Assembly (NCBI GenBank): GCA_028724545.1
Contig: JAQYCU010000050.1
Coordinates: forward strand, 1 to 62,538
Length of the DNA: 62,538 nt
Direction of reading: 5' to 3'
Source: a bacterium
Lineage (GTDB): Bacteria > Bacillota > Clostridia > Lachnospirales > Lachnospiraceae
Positions 31,363 through 41,061 of this stretch are shown here, piece by piece. Position numbers and translations under genes: made by a program. The stretch's first letter is position 1; the number at the start of each line of letters is the position of its first letter. The notes under the pieces are model-generated. The model was not told where the DNA came from. It worked only from the letters and a program-made list of their open reading frames with translations, and made no database searches.

Positions 31363-32398
31363 AGTATTGACAGTGGCCATAGCAGCCTATCAGGTGGAGT
31401 CTTATCTGGCAAAAACACTGGATTCCCTGTTGCTGCCGGATGTATTAGAGGCACTGGAAGTATTGGTGATAGACGATGGCTCTACGGACGGCACGGCTGC
31501 TCTGGCAAAACAATATGAAGAAAAATATCCGGACACGGTGCGACTGGTTTCCCAGGAAAACGGAGGGCACGGTGCCGCTGTAGAGCGAGGCATTAAAGAG
31601 GCTTCCGGAGAATATTTTAAAAATATCGATGGGGATGACTGGGTGGATGAAGAAGGCTTTCGTGAACTGATGCGCTATCTGATACAGAACGAGGACCGGA
31701 TTGATATGATAAGCACTCCTTATGAAATGGTGGACCATCATACCGGAAAGCGTATGAAACAAATTACGGAGCAGATTGACGGGGTACAGTATGGAAAAAT
31801 ATATTCTTTTACAAATATCTGCGATGATATTTATGTAAATATGCATGCTGTGACCTATCGGACAAAGTTTATACAGGAGCATATGCCACCGTTAGACCAC
31901 CATTGTTTTTATGTGGATGCAGAATATGTGCTTTTGCCTGTCCCTTTTGTGCAAACCATTGTATTCTTAGAAAAACCGGTATACCAGTACCGGCTGGGGT
32001 TGGACGGACAGAGTATGAATTTGCGAAATATGCAGAAACATTATAGTGACCATGAAAAGGTATTGAACCGTATCTTAGAAGCCTATGGTGCGCAGAGAGA
32101 AATTGCTGCCACGGTATGGAAACGTGGCTCCAAAGAGGATATTGACAGACAGGCTGCCCTGTGCCGGTATATGGCAAAAGGAGCAGCTAAACTGGCAGCC
32201 AGCCAGATAAAAGTATATTTAAGTTTCCCGGCTTCCAGTCAGCAAAAAGACCGGATTTGTATGTTGGAGCAGCAATTGTTACAGGAGTATCCGGAAGTAT
32301 ACGAGGCCAATCAGAATAAGGCTGTCTCTCTGTTGCGAAAAAGCAGATACCGTTTGTACCGGATAGCCAGTTGGGCAGTACAGCGAAAATTGACATAA
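31352..32398 (+). CDS. Glycosyltransferase family 2
   Basis: 348 residues with a GT-A fold. The donor site LTVAIAAYQVESYLAKTLDS and VLVIDDGSTDGTAAL is followed by NGGHGAAVERGIKEASGEY and the metal-binding KNIDGDDWVDEEG. The C-terminal third is helical and basic without membrane segments, so membrane contact may be peripheral. The TTG at 31352 is preferred because GGAGG lies 9 bases upstream and the overlap with the previous gene shrinks to 11 bases; ATG at 31328 is the alternative. The overlap implies cotranscription and probably translational coupling. Confidence 0.87.
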   Translation: MKNKVLTVAIAAYQVESYLAKTLDSLLLPDVLEALEVLVIDDGSTDGTAALAKQYEEKYPDTVRLVSQENGGHGAAVERGIKEASGEYFKNIDGDDWVDEEGFRELMRYLIQNEDRIDMISTPYEMVDHHTGKRMKQITEQIDGVQYGKIYSFTNICDDIYVNMHAVTYRTKFIQEHMPPLDHHCFYVDAEYVLLPVPFVQTIVFLEKPVYQYRLGLDGQSMNLRNMQKHYSDHEKVLNRILEAYGAQREIAATVWKRGSKEDIDRQAALCRYMAKGAAKLAASQIKVYLSFPASSQQKDRICMLEQQLLQEYPEVYEANQNKAVSLLRKSRYRLYRIASWAVQRKLT

Positions 32399-32417
32399 CA
32401 GGATGAAGCAGTAAAAA

Positions 32418-32447
32418 TTGACGTGGCCTGCAGGGAAATGCTATACT
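32418..32447 (+). promoter_or_regulatory. Internal promoter before the ABC exporter
   Basis: TTGACG, an 18-base spacer and TATACT, about 60 bases before the permease ATG, so the exporter and later genes can be expressed separately from the first two glycosyltransferases. Confidence 0.65.
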
Positions 32448-32505
32448 AGTCAGTGTCGTGCATTGGGAAAATCGGCATTTATTCCGGAAAGAAATGAGGA
32501 TTATT

Positions 32506-33297
32506 ATGAAGTTATTTATTGCCAGACTGAAAGGCTTTTTTCAGTACAGGGATTTGATGGGACAACTGGTGTCCCGGGATTTGAAATTAAAATATCGCCG
32601 AAGTGTTCTGGGATATTTGTGGAGTATTCTGAATCCCTTGTTCATTATGATTATTATGGCCATCGTATTTTCGCAGATGTTTAAGCGGGATAATATTCCA
32701 AATTATCCGGTATATCTTATGAGTGGACAGGTATTGTTTAATTTTATGAATCAGTCTACCCATCAGTCACTGGGGGCTATTGTGGGAAGTGCAGCACTGA
32801 TTAAAAAGACATATCTTCCGAAATATGTCTTTGTGGTATCCAAGATTACCAGTGGCCTGATTGATTGTATTTTTTCTTTTGGAGCCTTGCTGATTGTAAT
32901 GTTATTTACCCACGGGCACTTTTCGTGGTATCTGTTACTGTTCCCACTTGTGGTGCTGCAGTTATATGTATTTAACATTGGATTAGGTATGTTTCTGTCG
33001 GCGTACAATGTGTTTTTCAGGGACATTCAATATATATACAATGCCATTACAACGGCATGGCTGTATCTGACGCCTATGTTTTATCCGGTGGAGGCGCTGC
33101 CGGAACAGCTTCGCTGGATAGTGGTACATCTCAATCCTATGTATGCTTATGTAACCCAGTTGCGTTGCCTGACCCTGTATGGGGTATGGCCGGATGCCCA
33201 TATGGTTTTGTATGGCTGTGTGGATGCGTGTATTATGTTAATCATTGGAGTCTGGGTATTTGCAAAAAAACAGGATAGGTTCATATTATACATTTAA
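32506..33297 (+). CDS. ABC-2 type polysaccharide/teichoic-acid export permease (TagG/Wzm-like)
   Basis: 263 residues with six predicted membrane helices. The N-terminal amphipathic segment LVSRDLKLKYRRSVLGYLWS is the typical gate-helix region of TagG, RfbA and Wzm permeases, followed by LNPLFIMIIMAIVFS. Later helices include FNIGLGMFLSAYNVFFRDIQY, close to the family pattern, and TPMFYPVEALP. It carries a lipid-linked polymer across the membrane together with the ATPase encoded 15 bases downstream. ATGAGGATT is the ribosome site for the ATG at 32506. Confidence 0.9.
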   Translation: MKLFIARLKGFFQYRDLMGQLVSRDLKLKYRRSVLGYLWSILNPLFIMIIMAIVFSQMFKRDNIPNYPVYLMSGQVLFNFMNQSTHQSLGAIVGSAALIKKTYLPKYVFVVSKITSGLIDCIFSFGALLIVMLFTHGHFSWYLLLFPLVVLQLYVFNIGLGMFLSAYNVFFRDIQYIYNAITTAWLYLTPMFYPVEALPEQLRWIVVHLNPMYAYVTQLRCLTLYGVWPDAHMVLYGCVDACIMLIIGVWVFAKKQDRFILYI

Positions 33298-33312
33298 CAG
33301 GGAGGAACAAGA

Positions 33313-34071
33313 GTGGAAACACAAAATGATGTAGTGATTCGTGTCAATGATGTGACGATACGCTTTAATATGGCATCGGAAAAAATAGATAATTTGAAGG
33401 AATATGTCATTAAGTTTCTGAAAAAAGAACTGTTATTTCAGGAATTTTTAGCCGTGAAGCATGCTTCGTTTGAAATCCGTAGAGGAGAGGCGTGGGCTTT
33501 GGTAGGAAGTAACGGTTCCGGTAAATCAACGTTGCTGAAAGCCATTTGTGGCATTTTAAAACCGTATCAGGGCAATGTGGAAATTCATGGAAAAATCTCT
33601 CCGTTATTGGAACTGGGAGCAGGCTTTGATATGAATCTGACAGCGAGGGAAAATATCTATCTGAATGGAACCATACTGGGACATTCGATGGCATTTATGA
33701 GAGAACATTTTGATGAGATAGTAGAGTTTGCAGAAATAGAAGAATTTCTGGATTCTCCGGTGAAAAACTTTTCTTCCGGTATGCGTGCACGCCTGGGATT
33801 TGCAGTGGCAACCATTGTGAAACCGGATATTCTGGTAGTGGATGAGATACTGGCAGTAGGCGATTATGCTTTTCAGCAAAAGTGCATGGCGCGAATGAAT
33901 GAAATGTTAAGTGGAGGTACGACTCTTTTGTTCGTTTCCCACTCCATAGACCAGGTGCGAAGATTATGTGACCATGCTGTATGGATTAATAAGGGAAAAA
34001 TTATGCAGATTGGTGAGGTAAATCAGGTGTGTGATGCCTATATGGCAAGCCAGAAAGCACAGAAGAAATGA
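33313..34071 (+). CDS. ABC polysaccharide/teichoic-acid export ATPase (TagH/Wzt-like)
   Basis: 252 residues. Walker A is LVGSNGSGKSTLLKA, the signature is FSSGMRARLGFA, and Walker B is ILVVDEILAVGD followed by the switch His in FVSHS. The LLELGAGFDMNLTARENI stretch is the Wzt/TagH-type Q-loop region. There is no C-terminal carbohydrate-binding domain, so recognition of polymer end groups probably does not occur through this subunit. The start is GTG at 33313, 9 bases after GGAGG. Confidence 0.92.
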   Translation: METQNDVVIRVNDVTIRFNMASEKIDNLKEYVIKFLKKELLFQEFLAVKHASFEIRRGEAWALVGSNGSGKSTLLKAICGILKPYQGNVEIHGKISPLLELGAGFDMNLTARENIYLNGTILGHSMAFMREHFDEIVEFAEIEEFLDSPVKNFSSGMRARLGFAVATIVKPDILVVDEILAVGDYAFQQKCMARMNEMLSGGTTLLFVSHSIDQVRRLCDHAVWINKGKIMQIGEVNQVCDAYMASQKAQKK

Positions 34072-34084
34072 GGATAAAAGTAAT

Positions 34085-35845
34085 ATGATAGTACAACATT
34101 TTCTTACTGTCCGAAAAGACATATGCAGTGAAACAGACCTGTATGTAAAAAGCCAGAAAGGGAAGATAACATTTCAGGGAGAGGCTTTTTGTCTGGAAAA
34201 AGAGGGAACATATAGTTTTTTTACTTATTTCAACAGTTTCTCTATAGAAAAATGGATACATTATACCGATATCAGGGATTTTTGCTTTCGCGCCACTATT
34301 TCCGGAGAGGGAGAGATAAGGCTTTGTCAGGCGATACTGCAGGACAGCACAATGATGGAATGGGAAGTGCTGCGACAGTCCTTTGGGCAGAAACAGAGTG
34401 GAGAAATATGTATGCCTGTCCCAAAAGAAGTACAGGAAGGTATCGTATATATTCAAGTAGTCACAAAGACGGACACTGTCATAGAAGGTGCCCGATATGA
34501 AACCACAGCAGAGCCAAAGAAAAATATAAACATAGCAGCAGGCATCTGCACCTATCGCAGAGAGGAGTATGTCAAAAAGACTTTGCAGAATCTGCAACAG
34601 GCATACTTCAGCGACGCTGATTCTCCGTTATATGGTCATCTGAAAATTTATGTATCCGATAATGGACAGACGCTTTCCTGCGACAGTCTTAACAATGAGC
34701 ATGTAAGATGTGTACCCAATAAAAACGCCGGTGGAGCCGGTGGATTTACCAGAGCGATGTTGGAGGCGCTGAAGGAGCAGGAAGAAAAGCAGTTTACCCA
34801 TTTCCTTTTTATGGATGATGATATTGCTTTGGAGCCGGAAGTGTTATATCGAACCTATGCGATGCTTTCTCTGGTATCCGGGGAATATGAGGGGGCTGCC
34901 GTTGGAGGAGCGTTGTTACAGAAAGATAAACCGTGGATGCAGCATGCCAGTGGAGAAGTCTGGGAACCGGACCGGGTGCAGTTTACCAAACGGGGATATG
35001 ATATGCGTCGTCCGGAAGACCTATTGAAAAATGAAAAAATCGTGCCGGTGGATTATAATGGCTGGTGGTATTATTGTGTCCCGTTTTCGGGACAGACAGC
35101 AAACCAGCTGCCTCTTCCTTTTTTTATTCATGTGGATGATATTGAGTATGGACTTCGGTTTGACGGAACGATTATTTATTGTAATGGCATTGGCGTGTGG
35201 CATGACGCCTTTCAGCATCGGAAGGCATCCAGCATGGAATATTATGATATGCGTAACCTGTTGATTATGAATGCTTTGCGTCGTCCAAAATATACCTGGA
35301 AACAGGCAAGAAAAAGAGTGTGTAAACATCTGATATATCAGTGTTTAAAATACCGGTATGCTGATGGAAAGTTAACACTTCGTGGTGTGGAAGATTATTG
35401 CAGGGGAATTGATTTCTTAAAAACAACCGACCCGGTAAAACTGCATCAGGAAATTATAGAAGCCGGTTATGCCTGGACGGAGCAGAATTTGGAAGAAGTG
35501 GAAATTGTCGCTGACGATACAGCAGATGTGTCGAAACATAGCCTGAAGCAACTTCTGACAGCGAATGGATGGCTGCTGCCTGCAACCAGACCGAAAGAGA
35601 AAGCTGTTCCTATGGGAGCTTCTATTGCTGCCCTTTACCGGGTAAAGAAGGTTATCTATTATGAGCCGGAAACGGGAAAAGGTTTCAAGACAGAAAGAAG
35701 GTATCGGGAAGTGTTTTCCCTGTTAAAAAATATGCATCAAGCCAGTAAACTGTTGCGCAAAAACTATGACCGTGTGGCAGCAGAGTACCGGGCAAGAGAA
35801 CAGGAAATCACGAATAGGGAGTTTTGGAAGGAATATTTGGAGTAG
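34085..35845 (+). CDS. GlfT2-like glycosyltransferase (family 2, galactofuranosyltransferase type)
   Basis: 586 residues. A beta-rich N-terminal domain of about 150 residues precedes the GT-A domain that begins at INIAAGICTYRREEYVKKTL. NKNAGGAGGFTRAMLEAL, FLFMDDDIALEPE with the metal-binding DDD and VGGALLQ are characteristic of GlfT2, the mycobacterial galactofuranan polymerase, and its relatives in Firmicutes polysaccharide clusters. The C-terminal 250 residues are helical. The sugar is not certain; a UDP-Galf mutase gene (glf) is not in the window. Start at 34085 chosen for GAGG upstream; the frame overlaps the ATPase gene if extended. Confidence 0.8.
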   Translation: MIVQHFLTVRKDICSETDLYVKSQKGKITFQGEAFCLEKEGTYSFFTYFNSFSIEKWIHYTDIRDFCFRATISGEGEIRLCQAILQDSTMMEWEVLRQSFGQKQSGEICMPVPKEVQEGIVYIQVVTKTDTVIEGARYETTAEPKKNINIAAGICTYRREEYVKKTLQNLQQAYFSDADSPLYGHLKIYVSDNGQTLSCDSLNNEHVRCVPNKNAGGAGGFTRAMLEALKEQEEKQFTHFLFMDDDIALEPEVLYRTYAMLSLVSGEYEGAAVGGALLQKDKPWMQHASGEVWEPDRVQFTKRGYDMRRPEDLLKNEKIVPVDYNGWWYYCVPFSGQTANQLPLPFFIHVDDIEYGLRFDGTIIYCNGIGVWHDAFQHRKASSMEYYDMRNLLIMNALRRPKYTWKQARKRVCKHLIYQCLKYRYADGKLTLRGVEDYCRGIDFLKTTDPVKLHQEIIEAGYAWTEQNLEEVEIVADDTADVSKHSLKQLLTANGWLLPATRPKEKAVPMGASIAALYRVKKVIYYEPETGKGFKTERRYREVFSLLKNMHQASKLLRKNYDRVAAEYRAREQEITNREFWKEYLE

Positions 35846-35927
35846 GCGTTTGAGAGTAGAATGTGATTGTGCCTTTGTATTGGATTAATTTGTATTATTT
35901 TGTGTTGGTGCAGGAAGGAGTCTGATT

Positions 35928-37088
35928 ATGAAATTAAAGATAAAAGTTGCTCTGGTTCGTCTTTTGCAGAGTTTTCTTTCCTTCATTCCTGTTAAAAAAA
36001 ATCGTATTATGTTTTATGCTCACAATCGTAAAGGCTATGTATGTAATCCGGCAGCACTTATGACAGCGATTCAGCAAAAATATCCAGAAGAGTATGAATT
36101 GATTTGGGTTACCGGTTTTCCTGAAAGTTGTGAGAAGCGAGAAGGCATTACGGTGGTTCGACAGAGAAGTCTAGAATACTTTCGCTATTTTATCCGGACA
36201 AAATATTTTGTGACAAATGATATGGTGGATGAAAGTTTAGTAAAAAAGAGAGGACAAATTTTTATCGATACCTGGCACGGTGGTGGAGCGTACAAAAAAG
36301 TAGGTATCGGCACCATAGGAGAAGATGAAGTATTTGCAGAAAATTTTTTAAAATGGTATGGAAGACTGGATTATTTTCTCTCTTCCTGTCAAATGTGCAC
36401 TGATTTGTATGCAAAAGCATTTTACCTGAAACCGGATATTTTTTTAGAAACAGGAACACCCCGTAATGACATTTTTTTCCGAAAACAGGAAGAAACAAAG
36501 CAAAAGGTCAGGGATTTTTATCATATTTCGCCAAAGACGAAAATTATTCTGTTTGCACCAAGTTTTCAGCATTCTGCACCAGAAAAGGAGCAATATGATA
36601 GAAATGTATTGCAAAATGTGGTTGAGGAATTACATCGAAAGACGAAGGAAGACTGGGTAATGCTTTATCGCGCCCATTATTATAGTGAGGTGGATAAGAA
36701 AACAGAGCAGCTCTGGCTCAAAGATGGAAATGCGTATTACGAAATGCAGGATTTGCTGTACACAGCAGATATTCTGGTCACAGACTTTTCTTCCTGTATC
36801 TGGGACTTTGCCCTGACGGGACGCCCGATTATTCTTATGGAGAACCGGCTGGCAGAATATGAATCAGAAGACCGTGGTTTCTTTGTGCCATATGAATTCT
36901 GGCCATATATAAAAATACAGGATTTGTCCCAATTAGTGGACACCATTCTTCAATACGAAGCAGAAGACTTTTCGGACAGATATGCAGAACATATGCAGAA
37001 AATGGGGTCGTTTGAAACGGGCTCAGCTTGTGAACAAGTAATAGATACTATTTTTAGAGGAGAAGAATATGAAAAATATGAGAGATAA
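35928..37088 (+). CDS. CDP-glycerol glycerophosphotransferase family protein (TagB/TagF-like)
   Basis: 386 residues. An N-terminal amphipathic/basic stretch for membrane contact is followed by a GT-B domain with IFIDTWHGGGAYKK, ILFAPSFQ, VMLYRAHYY and ADILVTDFSSCIWDFALTGRP, the conserved histidine and serine motifs of the family. Such enzymes add glycerol phosphate or ribitol phosphate to a lipid-linked acceptor in teichoic acid synthesis. At this length it resembles a primase (TagB-like) rather than a polymerase. Next to the TagGH-like exporter this supports a teichoic-like polymer. AAGGAG precedes the ATG. Confidence 0.88.
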   Translation: MKLKIKVALVRLLQSFLSFIPVKKNRIMFYAHNRKGYVCNPAALMTAIQQKYPEEYELIWVTGFPESCEKREGITVVRQRSLEYFRYFIRTKYFVTNDMVDESLVKKRGQIFIDTWHGGGAYKKVGIGTIGEDEVFAENFLKWYGRLDYFLSSCQMCTDLYAKAFYLKPDIFLETGTPRNDIFFRKQEETKQKVRDFYHISPKTKIILFAPSFQHSAPEKEQYDRNVLQNVVEELHRKTKEDWVMLYRAHYYSEVDKKTEQLWLKDGNAYYEMQDLLYTADILVTDFSSCIWDFALTGRPIILMENRLAEYESEDRGFFVPYEFWPYIKIQDLSQLVDTILQYEAEDFSDRYAEHMQKMGSFETGSACEQVIDTIFRGEEYEKYER

Positions 37089-40000
37089 ACAATTATGGAT
37101 ATTTAATGCAGGAAACAGTTATGCCGGTAATCCGAAATGGATGTTTGAGTATGTAGTGCGTCATCACAAAGAGATTACTCCGGTGTGGATGTGTTATCAG
37201 AAGGAAACCAGAAAATATGTCAGAAGCCTTGGCTATCGTGCAGAATTGTATACATCCTCTGCAGGAAAAAGAGTTATGAGCAAAGCCGGTGTATATGTGG
37301 TGGAAATGTGTAAGGAAGTTTTTCAGCCAGAGCTTGACGGTATCACCATATTGAATTTGTGGCATGGTGTGGGATGCAAAAGTATTGAACGAAAGGTGAC
37401 CAGTGGCTTTTTGCGTGAACGGATTGCGAAAAAGTATATACAGAATAATGACATTTTGCGAAATAATCAGTTGTTTCTTGTGACTTCAGAAGTTATGGAA
37501 AAACATTTTAAAGAGCAGTGTGGTATTGATGATGACAAAGTGATTCGTGCAGGATATCCGCGTTGTGTGGTAAAGGATACCGTATGCAGTTATGACCATG
37601 ATATTCGTCGGAAAAAAGGATTGCCTTCTGATACAAAACTGGCTATTTATGCACCTACTTACCGGGATAATTACGGTGATAATTTTATAAAATCTGCCAT
37701 ACCGGATATGGAACGGCTGGCGCAAACGTTACAGGATAACCATATCTTACTTATTTTCAAGATGCATCCTCAGGTGGAAAAGGATGCACAATACTTGGAC
37801 TTAAAGGCGATGTATCAGAACCATCCTAATTTTTATTTCTGGGATAATAAAGATGATATCTATGAAATATTTGGCGATATTGATATTGCCATCGTGGATT
37901 ATTCCTCTATTTTTTATGATTTACTGGCAAAAGGTGTCAAAACATTCATTCGATATTTTTATGATATTGATTGTAAAGAAAATTTCAGGGATTTTGTATT
38001 CGATTTACGGGAAATGACCTGTGGTGTGGAAGTCTCTGATTTTGAAGAACTGTTGGCTGCGTTAGAAAATTGTCAGGAAACATCCCAGGAGGAACGGGAA
38101 CGGATTCGTCAGATATTCTGGTCTTATTCTGATGAAAATGATTGTGAGCGTATTGTGGATGCAGCATTGCATTTTACTCCGGAGGAGAGAGTGTTCCCTA
38201 AACTGTACAGTTTTGATGTTTTTGATACATTGTTATCTCGCCAGTGTATTTATCCTACATCTGTGTTCGACAGTCTGCGAAGAAAAATGGAAAAAAGCGA
38301 GATGGGATATAATGCTTATTTTATCCGGAAATTTACACAAATCCGTCGATGGTGTGAAGCAGATGTGCGGGAATACTATAAAAAGTCGGTTTTGATTCGG
38401 GAGGATGACCGATTAGAGATACAATTGACAGAAATTTATGCGCGTATAGGGGAATTGTTTCCTTTAACCGAGGCACAAAAACAGCAGTTAATAAAGTGGG
38501 AGTGCGAAGAAGAAATTCAGTCGGTAATCCCTCTGCCAGAGAATATTCAGTATTTGAAAGAACGTATTGCTGAGGGGAATGATGTTGTATTAATTAGCGA
38601 TATGTATCTTCCACGGGAAATTATTACAAAAATGCTATCCAAAGCAGACCCGTTTCTGGCGACACTGCCTTTGTACCTGTCCAGTGAGTATGGTTATCAG
38701 AAAACAACCCGTAAGTTGTTTTTGGAGGTATACGATTCTCTGGATTACCATTATTCGGAGTGGATTCACAGAGGTGATAGTAAGTTTGCAGATGATGAGC
38801 AGCCGTCACGCTTAGGCATCCATACACAGTGGTGGCCGATTCCTGAAACGAATCCTTATGAAAAAGCTTTGGCAGATTATGTGGAAGAGTATGGTACGCG
38901 TTGTGTTTCCAAATTGTTCCGTGATTTTCGCATGGAAGGGCATAATGATAAAGAAATATTTGCCTATGCCTATGCCAGCTTATATTTTGTTCCATATGTG
39001 CATTGGGCTGTTTTGGATGCAGTAAAACGTGGATATAAAACCTTGTATTTTATCTCCAGAGATGGCTATTATTTAAAACTGATGGCAGATGCTATTATCG
39101 AAAGTAAGCATTTGGACATAAAGACAAAGTATATATACGGTTCCCGAAAGGCGTGGCGAGTTCCTTCTTTTATTGACCATGTGGATGAAGAATTTTTTGA
39201 AATGTATGGTAATTTCAGTGGTGTGAGAAATTTTCAAAAATTATTGGATGCACTGATGTTAGATGAAGGAACATTTGATAAATTCTTCCCGGAATTGGGG
39301 TATTTAAAAAACAAAAAACGCTATTCAGAACAATTAATGATAGATGTGAGCAAACAACTGAAACGTTCTCAGGCGTATCAGGAGTATTTGTTGGAAGTAG
39401 CAAGAGAAAAGAGAACCATAGTTGTTGAATATCTGCAACAGGAAATCGATTTTAATGAGTCCTTTGCTTTTGTGGAATATTGGGGAAGGGGATATACCCA
39501 GGACTGTCTGACACGATTACTGCAGGTGGCAGCAAACCGTGAAATAGACAATCCTATGTATTATGTCAGAAGTATTTATCCAACGATAGGACGTTCCGTG
39601 CGATACAACTACACATGTAATACGCATTCTGTGGTATTTGCAGAGTCGATTTTTGCAAATTTGCCGTATAAGACGATTGCTAATTATCAATATCAGGGAA
39701 AACGTATTGAGCCGGTAATAGAAGCGTGTGAAAATGATGTCGAAATTTGTGAGGCACTGGAAAAGTATCTGGTACGCTTTGCAAAGGATTTTTGCGAATT
39801 ACATTTGGAAGACGAGGAAACAACGGGACGATATTTATATGATTTTGGTATGGCATATTTTAAGCCTTCTACTAATGACAGCATCATTTTGAATGTGTTT
39901 GGCAGTCTGAAAGATGCTGTGGCTTTAGGAGAGCGTGCAGAGGAATATGCGCCTCCGGTTACGATGAAAACTATTGTTGACTGGATGCATGGAAAGTCTT

Positions 40001-40116
40001 ATCATACAAAATCGTTAGAAATGTCTATGAAAAAGACGAAACCATTTTATCGCTGGATATATAAAAGCTATGCTTATTATTGTGATAACATCCGAGGAAA
40101 ATTATTTCGAAGATAG
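37069..40116 (+). CDS. CDP-glycerol glycerophosphotransferase fused to a HAD-like domain
   Basis: 1015 residues. The first 370 form a glycerophosphotransferase with LNLWHGVGCKSIERK, IYAPTYRDNYG, FKMHPQVEKD and IVDYSSIFYDLLAKG. Residues about 378-585 form a HAD domain with SFDVFDTLLSRQC, VVLISDMYLPREI and IHRGDSKFADDEQPSRLG, as in COG5610-type hydrolases of surface polysaccharide loci. The remaining 430 residues are a further domain without known motifs (YFISRDGYYLKLMADAI, FVEYWGRGYTQDCL). The ATG at 37069 overlaps the upstream gene by 20 bases, with GGAG 6-7 bases before it. It may combine backbone synthesis with trimming or phosphate removal, but the pairing of roles is a guess. Confidence 0.8.
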   Translation: MKNMRDKQLWIFNAGNSYAGNPKWMFEYVVRHHKEITPVWMCYQKETRKYVRSLGYRAELYTSSAGKRVMSKAGVYVVEMCKEVFQPELDGITILNLWHGVGCKSIERKVTSGFLRERIAKKYIQNNDILRNNQLFLVTSEVMEKHFKEQCGIDDDKVIRAGYPRCVVKDTVCSYDHDIRRKKGLPSDTKLAIYAPTYRDNYGDNFIKSAIPDMERLAQTLQDNHILLIFKMHPQVEKDAQYLDLKAMYQNHPNFYFWDNKDDIYEIFGDIDIAIVDYSSIFYDLLAKGVKTFIRYFYDIDCKENFRDFVFDLREMTCGVEVSDFEELLAALENCQETSQEERERIRQIFWSYSDENDCERIVDAALHFTPEERVFPKLYSFDVFDTLLSRQCIYPTSVFDSLRRKMEKSEMGYNAYFIRKFTQIRRWCEADVREYYKKSVLIREDDRLEIQLTEIYARIGELFPLTEAQKQQLIKWECEEEIQSVIPLPENIQYLKERIAEGNDVVLISDMYLPREIITKMLSKADPFLATLPLYLSSEYGYQKTTRKLFLEVYDSLDYHYSEWIHRGDSKFADDEQPSRLGIHTQWWPIPETNPYEKALADYVEEYGTRCVSKLFRDFRMEGHNDKEIFAYAYASLYFVPYVHWAVLDAVKRGYKTLYFISRDGYYLKLMADAIIESKHLDIKTKYIYGSRKAWRVPSFIDHVDEEFFEMYGNFSGVRNFQKLLDALMLDEGTFDKFFPELGYLKNKKRYSEQLMIDVSKQLKRSQAYQEYLLEVAREKRTIVVEYLQQEIDFNESFAFVEYWGRGYTQDCLTRLLQVAANREIDNPMYYVRSIYPTIGRSVRYNYTCNTHSVVFAESIFANLPYKTIANYQYQGKRIEPVIEACENDVEICEALEKYLVRFAKDFCELHLEDEETTGRYLYDFGMAYFKPSTNDSIILNVFGSLKDAVALGERAEEYAPPVTMKTIVDWMHGKSYHTKSLEMSMKKTKPFYRWIYKSYAYYCDNIRGKLFRR

Positions 40117-40144
40117 TTTGAAAAATAATTCGCGAAGAAAGTTC

Positions 40145-40173
40145 TTGCATAGCACATCCTTTTGTGGTAGAAT
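40145..40173 (+). promoter_or_regulatory. Promoter of rpsB-tsf
   Basis: TTGCAT, 17 bases, TAGAAT, about 125 bases upstream of the rpsB ATG. Confidence 0.7.
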
Positions 40174-40180
40174 GAATTTT

Positions 40181-40297
40181 GTGTCGTGTACAGACACAGG
40201 AAACTATTAATCACGTATGCGGATTGCGTGGTGGTGCCCAGAGAGGTCTCACGTTTGGAAGCATATGGAAGCAAAAAACCAATTGGAGGTATTAACA
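40181..40297 (+). promoter_or_regulatory. Possible structured rpsB leader
   Basis: The leader has a GTGTC/GACAC hairpin at 40181-40197, a CACG/CGTG hairpin at 40214-40233 and a GTGGTGCCC...TCTCAC region before the ribosome site TTGGAGG at 40285. rpsB leaders bind S2 for autogenous control in other bacteria; whether this one does is not shown. The alternative upstream ATG at 40217 has no ribosome site. Confidence 0.35.
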
Positions 40298-41023
40298 ATG
40301 AGCGTTATTTCAATGAAACAGTTACTGGAAGCAGGTGTTCACTTTGGACATCAGACAAGAAGATGGAACCCTAAAATGGCAGAGTACATCTACACAGAGC
40401 GTAATGGTATTTATATCATCGACTTACAGAAATCTGTAGGTATGGTAGATGCTGCATACAATGCTGCAAAAGATATCGTAGCAAATGGTGGTACAATTCT
40501 TTTTGTTGGAACAAAGAAGCAGGCACAGGATTCTATCAAGGCTGAGGCTGAGCGTTGTGGTATGTACTATGTAAACGAGAGATGGTTAGGTGGTATGCTT
40601 ACTAACTTTAAGACTATCCAGACACGTATCAAACGTTTAAAAGAAATCGAAACAATGTCAGAAGATGGAACATTTGATGTTCTTCCTAAGAAAGAAGTTA
40701 TCGGTCTTAAGAAAGAATGGGAAAAACTTGAGAAGAATCTTGGTGGTATCAAAGATATGAAGAAACTTCCAGATGCTATCTTTGTAGTTGACCCTAAGAA
40801 GGAAAGAATCTGTATCCAGGAAGCACATACATTAGGTATTCCTCTTATCGGTATTGCAGATACAAACTGTGATCCGGAAGAACTCGATTATGTTATCCCG
40901 GGTAACGATGATGCAATCAGAGCAGTAAAACTTATCGTTTCTACAATTGCAGATGCCGTTATCGAAGCAAATCAGGGTGAGTCTATGGCAGAAGCTGAAG
41001 CAGAGGAAACTGCTGAGGCATAA
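40298..41023 (+). CDS. rpsB: 30S ribosomal protein S2
   Basis: 241 residues beginning [20 protein letters not shown], the conserved start of S2. Other marks are [53 protein letters not shown] and [19 protein letters not shown] short Glu/Ala tail follows. S2 binds the 30S head-body junction late in assembly. GGAGG lies 8 bases before the ATG. Followed at once by tsf, the universal pairing. Confidence 0.98.
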   Translation: MSVISMKQLLEAGVHFGHQTRRWNPKMAEYIYTERNGIYIIDLQKSVGMVDAAYNAAKDIVANGGTILFVGTKKQAQDSIKAEAERCGMYYVNERWLGGMLTNFKTIQTRIKRLKEIETMSEDGTFDVLPKKEVIGLKKEWEKLEKNLGGIKDMKKLPDAIFVVDPKKERICIQEAHTLGIPLIGIADTNCDPEELDYVIPGNDDAIRAVKLIVSTIADAVIEANQGESMAEAEAEETAEA

Positions 41024-41061
41024 TTTGATTTATCATCATATTGGAATGGAGGAAAAATAAA

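Noticed and set aside
40217-40297. Upstream extension of rpsB to the ATG at 40217
   Set aside because: No ribosome site; the ATG at 40298 has GGAGG and gives the conserved S2 start.
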